A stretch of DNA of 64,000 nucleotides, taken from contig NZ_VCBX02000002.1 in the NCBI RefSeq assembly GCF_005938745.2, forward strand, positions 248,001 through 312,000, in the 5' to 3' direction. The notes beneath the pieces were generated by a model. That model searched no databases and was not told the DNA's origin. It saw only the letters and a program-made list of their open reading frames with translations. Both the position numbers and the translations under genes were made by a program. The stretch comes from Rhodococcus sp. KBS0724 (GTDB lineage Bacteria; Actinomycetota; Actinomycetes; Mycobacteriales; Mycobacteriaceae). Of this stretch, positions 1 to 8,894 are shown one piece after another (positions within the stretch are counted from its first letter, which is position 1; each line of letters begins with the position of its first letter).

Positions 1-574
1 TTTCTCGCAGATCCGCTGAACCCATCACAGAAGGTTCAGCGGATCGGGAATCCTCTCGCAAGAACGCGGTCGAAGAGTCCGGTTCCGTAGGAGCCGATGC
101 CTTCGATGCGACAAGGACGGATCCTTGCCCCGCTCGGTGCGGTAATTCATACGAGGCCCGAACGAGTCCCGTCGAGCTTGCCGGAAAACTTACGGCATCG
201 ACCCCTATGACGATCTGTAGTGATCTACCGGCGATAGGCAGGGCGCAGGATGCCCTTTTCGATGGGGTGACGTCATTGTCAATGTCAGCCGTGGAAAGCA
301 CACTTCGAGGCCGGCCTGTGACGGGCCACGTCCGCGCGGCAACGAGGTCGGGCAGGCTTGAAAATCAAGCTACCGAAGCAAAACCGGACCGGCGTCGCCG
401 TCACAACAGAGTGGACAAACTCCGGCCAGTGCATCCGAAAAGGAGCAAAGTGATTCATGAGTCACACGTCTGTCGTGGCGACGACGCCTTATCCTGTCAG
501 CTAGCCCCGGCCGGTCACTACAAACACATACATGCGATTTAGTTACATCGGAGCCAATTTTGGTGAATGTTTGG
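1..574. other. Gene-free left edge with possible IS110-family scrap
   Basis: I see no convincing gene here. On the minus strand around 46-130 a short reading reads IEGIGSYGTGLF, which resembles the conserved E-G-T-G-S-Y-G motif of IS110-family transposases, but it runs into a stop and neighbouring frames are broken. The only other structure is the hairpin at 10-45. The stretch is probably old mobile-element debris upstream of the FAH-family gene. Confidence 0.3.
10..45. repeat. Perfect 13-bp inverted repeat (hairpin)
   Basis: GATCCGCTGAACC at 10-22 is repeated in inverted form at 33-45 with a 10-base loop. There is no T-run on either side, so a classical intrinsic terminator is not clear. 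It could be a bidirectional hairpin terminator or the end of a degraded mobile element. Confidence 0.55.
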
Positions 575-1333
575 TCAACCGGCGATGTTTGTCAACGTCC
601 CAAGGCCCTCGACGACGGCTTCGACGCGGTCGCCGGGAGCGATAGGGTAGGGCGGAGGTGGCGTCCCCAGCGCGATGACGTCGCCTGGCATGAGCGTGAC
701 ATATTTGCTTGCATGGCTGAGGACTTCGCCAGGACTGAATTTGAAACGCGAGGTGTTGTTTGACTGGCAAACGTCCCCGTTGACGAGGCCGGTGATTGAC
801 AATCCATCAGTTATGTCTTCTCGAGTGAGATCTGTTGACACCCAGGGGCCTAGGATGCTGTACCCGTCCAGTGACTTTGCGCGGAACAGGTCGTGCGGGA
901 CGAACTCGCCGGCTGTCACGTCGTTGTATGGGGTGTAGCCGTAGATTGCCGACCACGCGTCTTCAACGGATGCATTCGAGAGCTGCCGCCCGACCACCAG
1001 GGCTATTTCGGCCTCCATTTCAACTGGGCCGGTCAGTATCGGCGAGCGGGGGATGACGGCGTTGGGTCCAAGATGATTCGTGACAACCTTGGGAAACAAC
1101 CGAATCTCGGTTCCCTCGGGTACGCGGTCCTCGTCTTCTTTGAGGAATCCGCCCAAGACAACCAAAATTCGTTTGGGCTCTACGGGATTCAACAGTTTGA
1201 CAGTTGGGAGACCTAGTTGCTGAGAACTGGCCTCCCACTGGCCGAAGGGATCGCCGGTGATGGGCACGAATGCTTCATCCTCGATCAGGCCGTAAGTGGG
1301 TCCGTCTGCAGTCAGTGCGCGCGCAAGTTTCAC
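575..1333 (-). CDS. Fumarylacetoacetate hydrolase (FAH) family protein
   Basis: This 252-residue protein belongs to the FAH superfamily, whose members hydrolyse or isomerise beta-diketo acids and 2-hydroxy-dienoates in aromatic catabolism, using a divalent metal in the cytoplasm. The metal-binding E-x-E is visible in EMEAEIALVVG (about residue 105), followed by YNDVTA and the C-terminal GDVIALGTPP loop that closes the active site. Its length is typical of single-domain FAH enzymes such as 2-hydroxyhepta-2,4-diene-1,7-dioate isomerase. The start is GTG at 1333. It diverges from the aldehyde dehydrogenase gene with 96 bases between them, which suggests shared regulation, perhaps by the TetR at 3007. 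Family assignment is firm; the substrate is unknown, though a role in the lower part of a meta-cleavage route would fit. Confidence 0.88.
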   Translation of the reverse strand: MKLARALTADGPTYGLIEDEAFVPITGDPFGQWEASSQQLGLPTVKLLNPVEPKRILVVLGGFLKEDEDRVPEGTEIRLFPKVVTNHLGPNAVIPRSPILTGPVEMEAEIALVVGRQLSNASVEDAWSAIYGYTPYNDVTAGEFVPHDLFRAKSLDGYSILGPWVSTDLTREDITDGLSITGLVNGDVCQSNNTSRFKFSPGEVLSHASKYVTLMPGDVIALGTPPPPYPIAPGDRVEAVVEGLGTLTNIAG

Positions 1334-1429
1334 GACATCATTCTAACTTGATTTGAATTTAGCTGCACGGGCACCCCTGCGAGTGGTACCGTCCTTGAGA
1401 AACGCTGTGTCGCTGCTTTATTCGAACGG
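1334..1429. promoter_or_regulatory. Divergent promoter region, FAH / aldehyde dehydrogenase
   Basis: These 96 bases separate two divergently read catabolic genes. The region starts AT-rich (CTAACTTGATTTGAATTTAG) and must carry both promoters. No clear operator palindrome is visible. The TetR encoded at 3007-3588 is the natural candidate to act here; that is inference from position. Confidence 0.4.
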
Positions 1430-2842
1430 ATGATGATGACTGATTTCGCAATGACCATCAATGGCGTCAGTGCGCCATCGGCCAATGGGTTCGCTGTGCT
1501 GAATCCGGCGACCAACTCAGTTGTGGCGACGGCGCCGGAGTGTTCGGAGGATCAGCTCGACGCGGCGATGGATGCTGCAGCCGAAGCGCACCGCCACTGG
1601 CGGCTCGACGATGGTGTGCGCCGAGTGGCACTGCGGGCTGCGGCTGATGTGATTGTTGATTCCGAAGATGAGTTGGCGGCCGTGCTCACAGTGGAGCAAG
1701 GTAAGCCACTTGCGGACTCGAGGATGGAGGTTCGTGCCACTGCTTTGTGGTTCCGGTACTATGCGGACTTCGAAGTGCCGGCCGAGCCCGGCCTGCGCGA
1801 CGATCGGGCAATCGTCGAGATTCGCAGGCAACCGCTGGGGGTCGTCGTAGCCATCACACCGTGGAACTTCCCCCTCGCACTGGCCGCGTGGAAAATGGCT
1901 CCTGCGCTTCGCGCCGGGAATACTGTGGTGCTCAAACCCTCGCCGCACACGCCCCTCGCGACGTTAAAGTTGGGGGAACTCCTTGCCGGGGTCCTGCCGC
2001 CGGGCGTATTAAACGTGGTCAGCGGGTCTGATCCGCTGGGCGCCAGGATGACCTCGCATGCGATACCAAGAAAGATTTCCTTCACCGGATCCATCGCGAC
2101 AGGGAAGCGCGTGGCTGCCTCTGCCGCGAATGATCTGAAACGGGTGACCCTGGAGTTGGGCGGCAATGACCCGGCCATCCTGCTTGATGACGTAGACCCG
2201 AGTTTCATCGCCGAACGGTTGTTCTGGAGTGCATTCCATAACAATGGGCAGGTCTGTATGGCTGTCAAGCGCGTCTACGTTCCTGAAAGGCTTCACGACG
2301 AGGTGGTCGAAGCTCTTGCAGCAATCGCTCGGTCGGTTCAGGTCGGTGATGGGACAGATCCGAAGACCCAGCTTGGTCCGATAAATAACAGACAGCAGTT
2401 TGACATCGTTTCTGGACTTATCGGCGACGCGCTGGACAGGGGTGGATTCGTGGCCGCAGGTGGACGGGCGATCGACGGTCCCGGGTTGTTCCACGAGCCG
2501 ACAATACTTGCCGGCGTGACCGATGGAACTGCGATTGTAGACCAAGAGCAGTTCGGTCCTGTACTTCCGGTGGTCTCTTATCGAGATCTCGACGAGGTCG
2601 TCGAACGAGCTAATGGAACGCATTTCGGACTTTCCGGATCGGTCTGGGGTGCAGACGAAGACCTGGCAGCCGAGGTGGCGACCCGACTCGAGTGTGGAAC
2701 GGCCTGGGTCAATACTCATCTCGCAGTTCGGCCCAGTATTCCGTTTGGCGGGATGAAGTGGAGCGGCCTGGGCGTCGAGAATGGTGCGTGGGGCTACAAC
2801 GAGTTCACGTCACTCAGGGTCCTGCACCGAGCGGTCGGCTGA
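1430..2842 (+). CDS. NAD(P)-dependent aldehyde dehydrogenase
   Basis: The 470-residue product is a soluble aldehyde dehydrogenase that oxidises an aldehyde to a carboxylic acid. Family landmarks appear in order: PWNFPLA near residue 143, the nucleotide-binding FTGS, the general-base glutamate in LELGG (about 242), the catalytic cysteine in NNGQVC (about 276), and EQFGPV near the C-terminus. Length matches the family. The start is uncertain: three ATG codons in a row begin at 1430, with another ATG a few codons on, and no strong ribosome-binding site before them. It is divergent from the FAH-family gene and followed by a TetR gene, so it probably handles a catabolic aldehyde. Substrate cannot be told from sequence. 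Confidence 0.92.
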   Translation: MMMTDFAMTINGVSAPSANGFAVLNPATNSVVATAPECSEDQLDAAMDAAAEAHRHWRLDDGVRRVALRAAADVIVDSEDELAAVLTVEQGKPLADSRMEVRATALWFRYYADFEVPAEPGLRDDRAIVEIRRQPLGVVVAITPWNFPLALAAWKMAPALRAGNTVVLKPSPHTPLATLKLGELLAGVLPPGVLNVVSGSDPLGARMTSHAIPRKISFTGSIATGKRVAASAANDLKRVTLELGGNDPAILLDDVDPSFIAERLFWSAFHNNGQVCMAVKRVYVPERLHDEVVEALAAIARSVQVGDGTDPKTQLGPINNRQQFDIVSGLIGDALDRGGFVAAGGRAIDGPGLFHEPTILAGVTDGTAIVDQEQFGPVLPVVSYRDLDEVVERANGTHFGLSGSVWGADEDLAAEVATRLECGTAWVNTHLAVRPSIPFGGMKWSGLGVENGAWGYNEFTSLRVLHRAVG

Positions 2843-3006
2843 CGGGCGCGTGTCTGGATCACGTTGGCAGCGGCTCCGTGGGTTGTGTGGCGACGACGTG
2901 TTCGTGCTCGCTATGGTTTGATCGGTGCTCGACTGGTCACATAGCATCCCTGTTGAAGTCCTCGGCGCGCATCAAGGCGAATGAGTTGAGGAGATATGGG
3001 GCGCAA

Positions 3007-3588
3007 ATGACGATAGTTCGCAGCAAGCAGCAGGTTGTCGACGTAGCTGCAAAGGTCTTCCGCGAAAAGGGGTACGAGGCAACCAAACTCGAGGACATCG
3101 CCGCCGAACTTGGGATCTTGCAGGGTAGTCTCTACTATCACATCGATAGCAAGGCGAGCCTGCTTCGTGAGGTCCGTGTCCAAATGTTTGAGGAAATCAC
3201 CGAGCAGATCGAGAAGACAGCTTCGGGTGATGGTCCTGCAGTTGAAAAGCTCCGACTTGTGATTGTCCAGTACGTACGTTACCTCGAGCGTGTTCTTCCC
3301 CTTATTGAACACTGGATCATTGCTCCAGCCGATAAACGTAAGACGAAGAAACACGCCAGAGAAGACCGGGCCTTGTCACACCGGCTGCGTGAGGTCTGGC
3401 TGTCGATTCTGCGGGAAGGCGTTGATGCCGGGGAGATTCGTAGTGATCTCGACCTGAATGTTGTCATGCTATCGATAATCGGCATCTGTAACTCGATTGG
3501 TCGTTGGTATGACCCTAGTGGGGATCTATCAATAGACGAGATCGCGAAGGCTCAATTTGATATCTGCTGGGGTGGTATTTCGGGCTAA
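3007..3588 (+). CDS. TetR family transcriptional regulator
   Basis: This 193-residue protein has a TetR-type DNA-binding domain at the N-terminus: VVDVAAKVFREKGYEATKLE, then the helix-turn-helix IAAELGILQGSLYYHIDSK (residues about 27-46). The rest is an all-helical ligand-binding domain. I chose ATG 3007 because the TetR fold begins just after it; the same frame stays open upstream into the aldehyde dehydrogenase gene, but that extension reads as non-coding. It follows the aldehyde dehydrogenase gene by about 165 bases on the same strand and probably represses that gene and the divergent FAH-family gene. It is followed by a strong hairpin. The inducer is unknown. Confidence 0.88.
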   Translation: MTIVRSKQQVVDVAAKVFREKGYEATKLEDIAAELGILQGSLYYHIDSKASLLREVRVQMFEEITEQIEKTASGDGPAVEKLRLVIVQYVRYLERVLPLIEHWIIAPADKRKTKKHAREDRALSHRLREVWLSILREGVDAGEIRSDLDLNVVMLSIIGICNSIGRWYDPSGDLSIDEIAKAQFDICWGGISG

Positions 3589-3615
3589 CACTCGATCCGA
3601 GTATTCGCAAGAACC

Positions 3616-3648
3616 GAACCACATGGTCGCAGAGCGACTATGTGGTTC
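3616..3648 (+). terminator. Probable terminator after the TetR gene
   Basis: A 14-bp stem (3616-3629 with 3635-3648, one G-T pair) encloses a 5-base loop. It begins 28 bases after the TetR stop. The following bases are T-rich (TTCATTCCTT) but not a clean T-run. Confidence 0.6.
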
Positions 3649-3879
3649 AGTTCATTCCTTCTGGTTTGGTCGTCAGTTGCCCTTGTCGAAATCTTATTCC
3701 CGTGGTATTTTCAAACTAAAGCAGAATCAAACAAGAACAGAAAATCTGTTCGGCTCGATCCTTGTAGCTTTTCGCGCGAGCCTTGGAGTATGGCCGAGAT
3801 TGTGGGGGGACATGGCGGCGGCGTAAAACTTGACCCCAGATGGCAGCAGGCCAAGCTTAAGGCTCTGGCTCTGCCATTG

Positions 3880-4355
3880 TTTGAGTAGATGTTGTCGTAA
3901 TTCGAGGTTGCGCGATTTAGGTTAAAGAGGTTGCTCTGATTGATAACCGCAAGCATGAGGAGTGGGGGAGTTGTTTAGCGGCGACACACTATTTCATGCC
4001 AATCTGTCGAACGATGTCATGGCGGGAGTTGAGCAAAGAATTAACCAAACTCGGCGAGGGCATATTCTTCGACGACGACAAAAAATCTCTATAAATTAGG
4101 GTAATCAAGTTCGCGACCGGAAACGCCTGGGTCGAGTATTCACCCTATCTAACAACAGATCGTATCACCAACGTGTGCATCGTCAGCGCCGATGATCGGA
4201 GCTATGCTACCATACCCGACTCAAATTTGAGGAGGATCAGTGGATCGGCCCGCGGGAAGATGTGCTCCGACGCAAAGGCGATTTTGAGATCGCGACGATT
4301 CATTTACCTCGACCAGACGATTCTTCTTTCGCGTAATCTCAGTAGTTTTTTCTGA
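3880..4355 (+). pseudogene. Decayed ring-hydroxylating dioxygenase beta subunit
   Basis: This is the wreck of a second dioxygenase beta-subunit gene, related to the intact one at 23096-23641. Across three frames I can read the homologous blocks in order: FEVARF (for YEIEQF), ALIDNRKHEEW (for ALLDGHRYDEW), THYFMPICRTM (for VHYFMPIRRTM), LGEGIFFDDDK, ATGNAWVE (for STGTAWAE), DQWIGPREDVLRR (for DEWVGRREDVLRR) and the end RRFIYLDQTILLSRNLSSFF. It contains at least three in-frame stops and at least two frameshifts, so no working protein is possible. It lies just upstream of an IclR gene that is itself a paralogue of the cluster regulator at 19814, suggesting the remains of a second, older catabolic cluster. 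Confidence 0.85.
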
Positions 4356-4426
4356 TCAGTGACAACGCAGACTGGCGATCCGATACGAACTGCAACTACG
4401 TCGGAAACGGTATTGAGAGGTAAATC

Positions 4427-5209
4427 GTGCAGTCGCAAGTGAACACACGGGGGATGACGTCGAAATATGATACGTCGGCAGCGAAAGCGTTCGCAATTCT
4501 CGATGCCTTCGCCGGCCCACAATATTCCCTTGGAGTTTCTGAACTTGCATTGATCACCAATTTGCCGAAGAGTACCGTTCATCGATTGCTGGCTGTTCTC
4601 TTGGGTAGCCGTTACGTGTTGCGCTCGGGAGACAAGTATCGGTTGTCTGATCGGGCGTTCGAGCTTGGTCAGCGAGCACCGTTGTGTCGGCCAGACGAGT
4701 TGCGCGACCGAGCGCACCCCTATATGACGGAGTTGTTCGCGTCTACGCGGCAGACGATTCATCTCGCAGTGCTAGCGGGCACTGATATTCTCTACTTGGA
4801 GAAGCTTTACGGTCACGACTCGGTCAAACTGCCGTCCCGGGTAGGACAGCGGCGTCCTGCGTACACAACAGCATTGGGAAAAGCGATTGTTGCATTCGCG
4901 GCTCCGGAGCAGATCAAGCAAAATCTTGCAGTTAAGTATCTGCGCTACACCGCCTACACCGTCACGAACTCGTCAAGTATGTCTCGTTCGCTGAGCCGAG
5001 TCCGCCAGGAAGGCTACGCGACCGATTTCGAGGAATCCTACGTAGGAGTGACGTGTCTGGCTGTCCCGATATTCGATCCGCGGACGAACAAAGCCGTTGC
5101 TGCACTGTCGATGTCGACAACTGTCGGGGGCCTCTCGGTTCTGAAGTTCAGAGCGCTGATTACCAACGCAGCACGTCAACTATCGACACAACTCGAAGCT
5201 AAGTCTTAA
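4427..5209 (+). CDS. IclR family transcriptional regulator
   Basis: The 260-residue protein has an N-terminal winged helix (LGVSELALITNLPKSTVHRL, about residues 35-55) and a C-terminal IclR effector domain with the typical segments ATRQTIHLAVL-like, YTTALGKAI and EGYATDFEESYVGV followed by VTCLAVPIF. GTG 4427 is preceded by GAGAGG six bases upstream. It is clearly paralogous to the IclR at 19814 (shared PKSTVHRLLA, FELG, TIHLAVL, RRPAY/RQPAY, GVTC). IclR proteins commonly control aromatic catabolism operons. Its former target may be the decayed dioxygenase gene immediately upstream, so it may now be an orphan or may cross-regulate the main cluster; both are inference. Confidence 0.9.
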   Translation: MQSQVNTRGMTSKYDTSAAKAFAILDAFAGPQYSLGVSELALITNLPKSTVHRLLAVLLGSRYVLRSGDKYRLSDRAFELGQRAPLCRPDELRDRAHPYMTELFASTRQTIHLAVLAGTDILYLEKLYGHDSVKLPSRVGQRRPAYTTALGKAIVAFAAPEQIKQNLAVKYLRYTAYTVTNSSSMSRSLSRVRQEGYATDFEESYVGVTCLAVPIFDPRTNKAVAALSMSTTVGGLSVLKFRALITNAARQLSTQLEAKS

Positions 5210-5486
5210 CGAGGTTCTGGCACGGCTTTGAAGCCGTGAGCAGAGATACGCGTCATCCGTGACGGGAAGATGCCCTAAGGTCAGGGTAGGTAGGCAGTCT
5301 ATCTCGGTCTTTCCTTCAACGCTGCGGACTTCGGTGCTCGTGCTGTCTTCTGACTGTGCTCGCGCTTATCAACGAATCCGACGAGCACGTTCACGAGCAG
5401 ATCCGCGAATCCGTTGATAGGGCCCTCGTTTGGTGAGCCACTCGCTATCGGAGAATCAATGCGTGTAAATGCAGATGGCAGCGAAC

Positions 5487-5648
5487 TCATTTGGAGTTCG
5501 GTACGCCGGCGATGAATTGGCGGCGTCGGTTGTTGTAGTCCTCCTTCCAATCCTCGATGACCACCCGTGCTTCGAGGAGACTGTGGAATTCGTTCATGTT
5601 CAGACATTCGTCACGGACACGGTTGTTGAACGGGGTAATTCCTTTGGA
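5487..5648 (-). pseudogene. IS3-family transposase (OrfB) C-terminal scrap
   Basis: The reading NRVRDECLNMNEFHSLLEAR followed by VVIEDWKEDYNNRRR matches the region just after the catalytic glutamate in many IS3-family OrfB proteins. The N-terminal catalytic core is absent and the end is aberrant. It marks an old insertion. Confidence 0.7.
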
Positions 5649-5729
5649 GTGGTGGGGTTTCGATAAGGACAGCACCAGCGAAAACGTATGTCGATGACCC
5701 GCTATGGGCGGGTCATCGCGTGGTGATCA

Positions 5730-6275
5730 ATGAGTACGTCTCACAGTGACTCAGAGAAAGCAATCCACGCGATGACTCCAGACCGTTCTGCCTCGCTCGC
5801 CCAACTCGACGCACTCACCAGTGCAGAATCGACATCTGTATTTGCCGGGTCGATCCGCGCGGGCCTGCAAGCCCCGATCGAGGCAGAAGCAACCGAGAGA
5901 ATCGGCGCCAGCCGCTATCAACGCGCCGAAGGCCGCAGCACCCAACGCAACCTGCACTGACTCAAGACCGTCTCTACAACCTCCGGCGGTGTGGAGGTTG
6001 TAGATCCCCGAAGCTACGGTCCGGATCGTTCTTTCCCTCGCGGCTCGGGCGGCGCAGGCGGATCGACAAAGCGGTGCATGCGTGGTCATGGAGGTCTACG
6101 TCCACGGCGCCTCCACCCGCGACATCGACGACCTCACCGCCGACTCCGAGATCGCCAAATCGGCGCGACTGTGCGCAACTCGATGGTGAGATCACCCGGT
6201 TCCGGGAACGCACCTTGACCCACACGACCTATCCCTACATCCTCCTCTACGCGACTTACTCCAAAGTCCGTTTCG
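5730..6275 (+). pseudogene. IS256-family (Mutator) transposase remnant
   Basis: The N-terminal part reads AGLQAPIEAEATERIGASRY then STQRNLH, typical of IS256-family proteins, and later frames give MEVYVHGASTRDIDDL and ITRFRERTL, again in family order. The reading changes frame several times and stops before the catalytic core is complete. It differs from the intact IS256 elements at 15625 and 33935. Confidence 0.7.
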
Positions 6276-6309
6276 GGTGCATGTGGTTTCGTATGCAATG
6301 GTTGTGGCG

Positions 6310-6446
6310 ACCGGGTACAGCGTCGGCACGGAGACGTTGAGTTGTCGGGCGATTTCCTCGACGTCGGTGCCTGTTGTTGCGAGTTTGTCGCCTTGGCGCA
6401 GTTTTCGGATGATCTGTTCGGGCGTGTGTCGTTTGCGTCCAGCCAT
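6310..6446 (-). pseudogene. IS3-family OrfA N-terminal scrap
   Basis: The start MAGRKRHTPEQIIRKLRQGD and the following IARQLNVSVPTLY are the N-terminal helix-turn-helix of an IS3-family OrfA. After about 45 residues the similarity ends, and no matching OrfB follows. Confidence 0.65.
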
Positions 6447-6774
6447 GAGATGAAGCCTTTCAAGCCCTTGATCAGGGCTGAAGGATTCTCATAACTTGTG
6501 GGTACCTTGATGGGATCATGCGGTTGTAACAATACGTGAAACTTGCCTGGATCGGTTGGTGACGGGGCTGATCCAGGCGTGTCCAGCCGATGAACTTCGG
6601 TTCATGCTCGCTGCGGAGCCGGCGAGATACTGACATCGCTATGTCCTCGGCGACGGGGTCACGATGGACGGACGGCGATATTATATCCAACGTTCGTCGC
6701 TCGGTACTGCGGCGATTAGAACGGGTGCCACAGGCGGTGGCGATTGCGGAGCACGGCAAGGTCTGAACATGGAT
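6447..6774. other. Gene-free stretch with 9-bp inverted repeat
   Basis: No gene is supported. GCCTGGATC at 6545-6553 and its inverse at 6570-6578 form a possible hairpin with a 16-base loop. This lies downstream of the LLM gene (read on the minus strand) and may serve as its terminator or be part of an IS end. Confidence 0.35.
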
Positions 6775-7659
6775 TCACAACCGCGTCGCCACCCCGTTGT
6801 CGAGCCCCAGGACGTTGCTTACCGTCCGAAGGTGCTCGACGTGCTCGCCGAATCCCTGGAAGCCTCGGCGGACAGTGATGACGTCGACCTGGGTGCCACC
6901 GGCATCACGCCAGCGCGCCGCTTGCTCGACAATCGTCTCGGGGGTGTCGCCCTCGCTGAGCATGATTTCGAAGTCAAAATCGTCGGCGTCCCGTCCGGCT
7001 GCCACCAGATGCTCACGGATCCGGCTTATTCCGGCCACGCTCTGGTCGACGCTTCCAGCGAAGATGAATCCGGATGCCTCGCGTGCTGCGCGCCGGTATG
7101 CCGGTTCGCTGTTTCCCGAGAGATAGATCGGGATCTCACGGGTAGGTCGCGGATTAATGCAGGCTCGATCAAGGGAGTGGAACCGCCCGTCGAAGGTTAC
7201 TAGTGGCGACGTCCACAGTTCACGAAGAAGGATGAGTTGCTCGTCAAGGCGTGCGCCGCGAGTCTGAAAATCTTGAGCGAGCACGCTGTACTCGACGTGG
7301 TTCCATCCGGTGCCGACCCCGAGCCTGATTCGGCCACCGGACAGGATATCGGCGTCGGCAACCTGTCGCGCCACGATTGCCGTCTGCCGTTCGGGCAAGA
7401 TGAGGACTCCGCTGACCAATTCGATGCGCGATGTGATCGCCGATAGGTATCCGAAGAGGACAAAGGGGTCGTGAAACGTATCGTGTTCGGTGTATGGGCC
7501 GAGTAGCGGTGGCGTGCGATCGGTCGGGTCGGCACCAATTGGATGATCGGGGATAAGGAACGAACTGTATCCGAATTCTTCTGTGGCGCTGGCGATTGCC
7601 CGAACAGCCCCAGGATGTCCGCGCATCTCGGTCTGGGGATAGACAACTCCGACTCTCAC
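6775..7659 (-). CDS. LLM-class (luciferase-like, probably F420-dependent) oxidoreductase
   Basis: This 294-residue protein has the TIM-barrel features of the luciferase-like monooxygenase class: start MRVGVVYPQTE, the segment ILPERQTAIVARQVADADIL, then GGRIRLGVGTGWN, and IYLSGNSEPAYRRAARE further on. In actinobacteria this subgroup usually uses coenzyme F420, sometimes FMN; the sequence alone cannot decide. GTG 7659 is preceded by GAGGGG, and a short upstream frame ends by overlapping this start (GTGA). A 47-base duplication covers the leader. IS scraps lie downstream. Substrate unknown; Fgd encoded at 41935 could supply reduced F420. Confidence 0.85.
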   Translation of the reverse strand: MRVGVVYPQTEMRGHPGAVRAIASATEEFGYSSFLIPDHPIGADPTDRTPPLLGPYTEHDTFHDPFVLFGYLSAITSRIELVSGVLILPERQTAIVARQVADADILSGGRIRLGVGTGWNHVEYSVLAQDFQTRGARLDEQLILLRELWTSPLVTFDGRFHSLDRACINPRPTREIPIYLSGNSEPAYRRAAREASGFIFAGSVDQSVAGISRIREHLVAAGRDADDFDFEIMLSEGDTPETIVEQAARWRDAGGTQVDVITVRRGFQGFGEHVEHLRTVSNVLGLDNGVATRL

Positions 7660-7706
7660 AGGGTTCCCCTCAGGTCGTCGGTCGATGTCAGCGTGGTAGA
7701 TCTCAT
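7656..7706 (-). CDS. 16-codon upstream reading frame overlapping the LLM start
   Basis: ATG at 7706, with GAGGGG seven bases before it, opens the frame MRSTTLTSTDDLRGTL, whose TGA overlaps the GTG of the LLM gene (GTGA). A second, upstream copy of the same coding words ends in the same way over this ATG. The arrangement looks like translational coupling produced by a tandem duplication of the 3' end of a lost upstream gene. Whether the peptide is made or matters is unknown. Confidence 0.45.
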   Translation of the reverse strand: MRSTTLTSTDDLRGTL

Positions 7707-7743
7707 ACGAGTCCCCTCAGGTCGTCGGTCGATGTCAGCGTGG
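7665..7743. repeat. Direct repeat, two 32-base copies 47 bases apart
   Basis: The sequence at 7665-7696 is repeated exactly at 7712-7743, and similarity continues a few bases further with one mismatch. Each copy carries the same GAGGGG ribosome-binding motif (minus strand). The duplication created the short upstream frame before the LLM gene. Confidence 0.9.
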
Positions 7744-8894
7744 CAGATGCCAGGCGCTACTGGGCTTGCGCTATCCACCGTTAGCGGGATGCCCCATTAT
7801 CCCACGTACCCGACGATCTTCGGATGCTTCATGTTCCACTCTCCGGAACGTTGCGAGCTATCAATCTCGTTATGTCGGCGGTGATTCGTATAGACGCCGA
7901 TGTGCTGATTCACAACGCTTGTTGCGAGAAGTTGATGCGACACATTCTTTTGCCCTTGGATGGCAATTTGACGACTGGGCGGGTTATTTTGAAATGTGTG
8001 CCTCGCCCGCATCGAGCAACGAGTGATTGACCTGGTAGGCGGCCGGGAAAGGGCTGTTGTCACCGGTGGGCGAACTTGGCTCGATGTTGCGGTCGGTGAT
8101 CTCAAGCTGGGGACACCTATATTCGCTGAATCGGATTGGACGGCAGGCTCACGTGGTTGTCGCAACGAGCGATGCGCGAAACCTTTCCAGCCCAGCCGAT
8201 GTTCCGCAATCGTGGGTCTTGACAACGACGCGACGAGGATTCTTCAGCCATCTCAAGGAGGAATGGTTCCACATCCAGGGAAGCTCGGAACTCGTGTTCG
8301 ACGAGGAAGCCCCAGAAATCCGCGGGCCGCGAATCGTCCTGAAAGACATGGGGTCAGGATGTGTGTATGTAGCCGCGTCGGGTGCTTACCCGTCCCGAGT
8401 TCGGCGCGTGGTGCGGAGGGGGTTCGCACATTTGATCACACAACTCAGCCGGCACCAATGGCAAGCGTTACGCCACTACGGAGTTGTGAGGGGGTGTAGG
8501 ACTCGGATGTCAGACGGATTATCGACACCCGCCGAGCGGCCAAACCACATCGGCAGGGCTGCTTATCACGCCGTCTACCCGGCGGGTCTTTTCGGGCGTT
8601 GGCTGCCGACATGGGAATAGCTTTCGACCGCGGCTGCGCGCATCGTGGCTGGCTGAGATGTGCGTGTTCCATGCCGTGGTCTGCGGTGATGTGGACAGCT
8701 GTCTGGAACAGGTTTCTCAACGATTGCTTGCCTAAGGCTATTTGTGCGATCGCTGAGTAGTAGTAGCATTGGAACGAAGGCTTGAGAAGGTATCGCATAT
8801 GTCAGTATGGCCGAAAAATTCAAACCTGTTGGTACCGTTTGCCTTAAGTTATTTGAGCGACCGGTTCACACAGACCTGCGGATAGTGTCGGATT
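7744..8894. other. Long stretch without a recognised gene
   Basis: No gene is clear in these 1.15 kb. One plus-strand frame, 8057-8620, contains a protein-like middle (WVLTTTRRGFFSHLKEEWFH, then FDEEAPEIRGPRIVLKDM, about 8200-8350) that does not look like a random shadow, but its N- and C-terminal parts do. It may be the remnant of an unidentified gene. No IS motif or RNA gene was recognised. The last part must hold the promoter of the kinase gene at 8895. Confidence 0.3.

Noticed and set aside
2692..3006. Longer N-terminus for the TetR protein starting inside the aldehyde dehydrogenase gene
   Set aside because: The extra 105 residues are the shadow of the aldehyde dehydrogenase C-terminus and intergenic DNA; the TetR domain begins right after ATG 3007.
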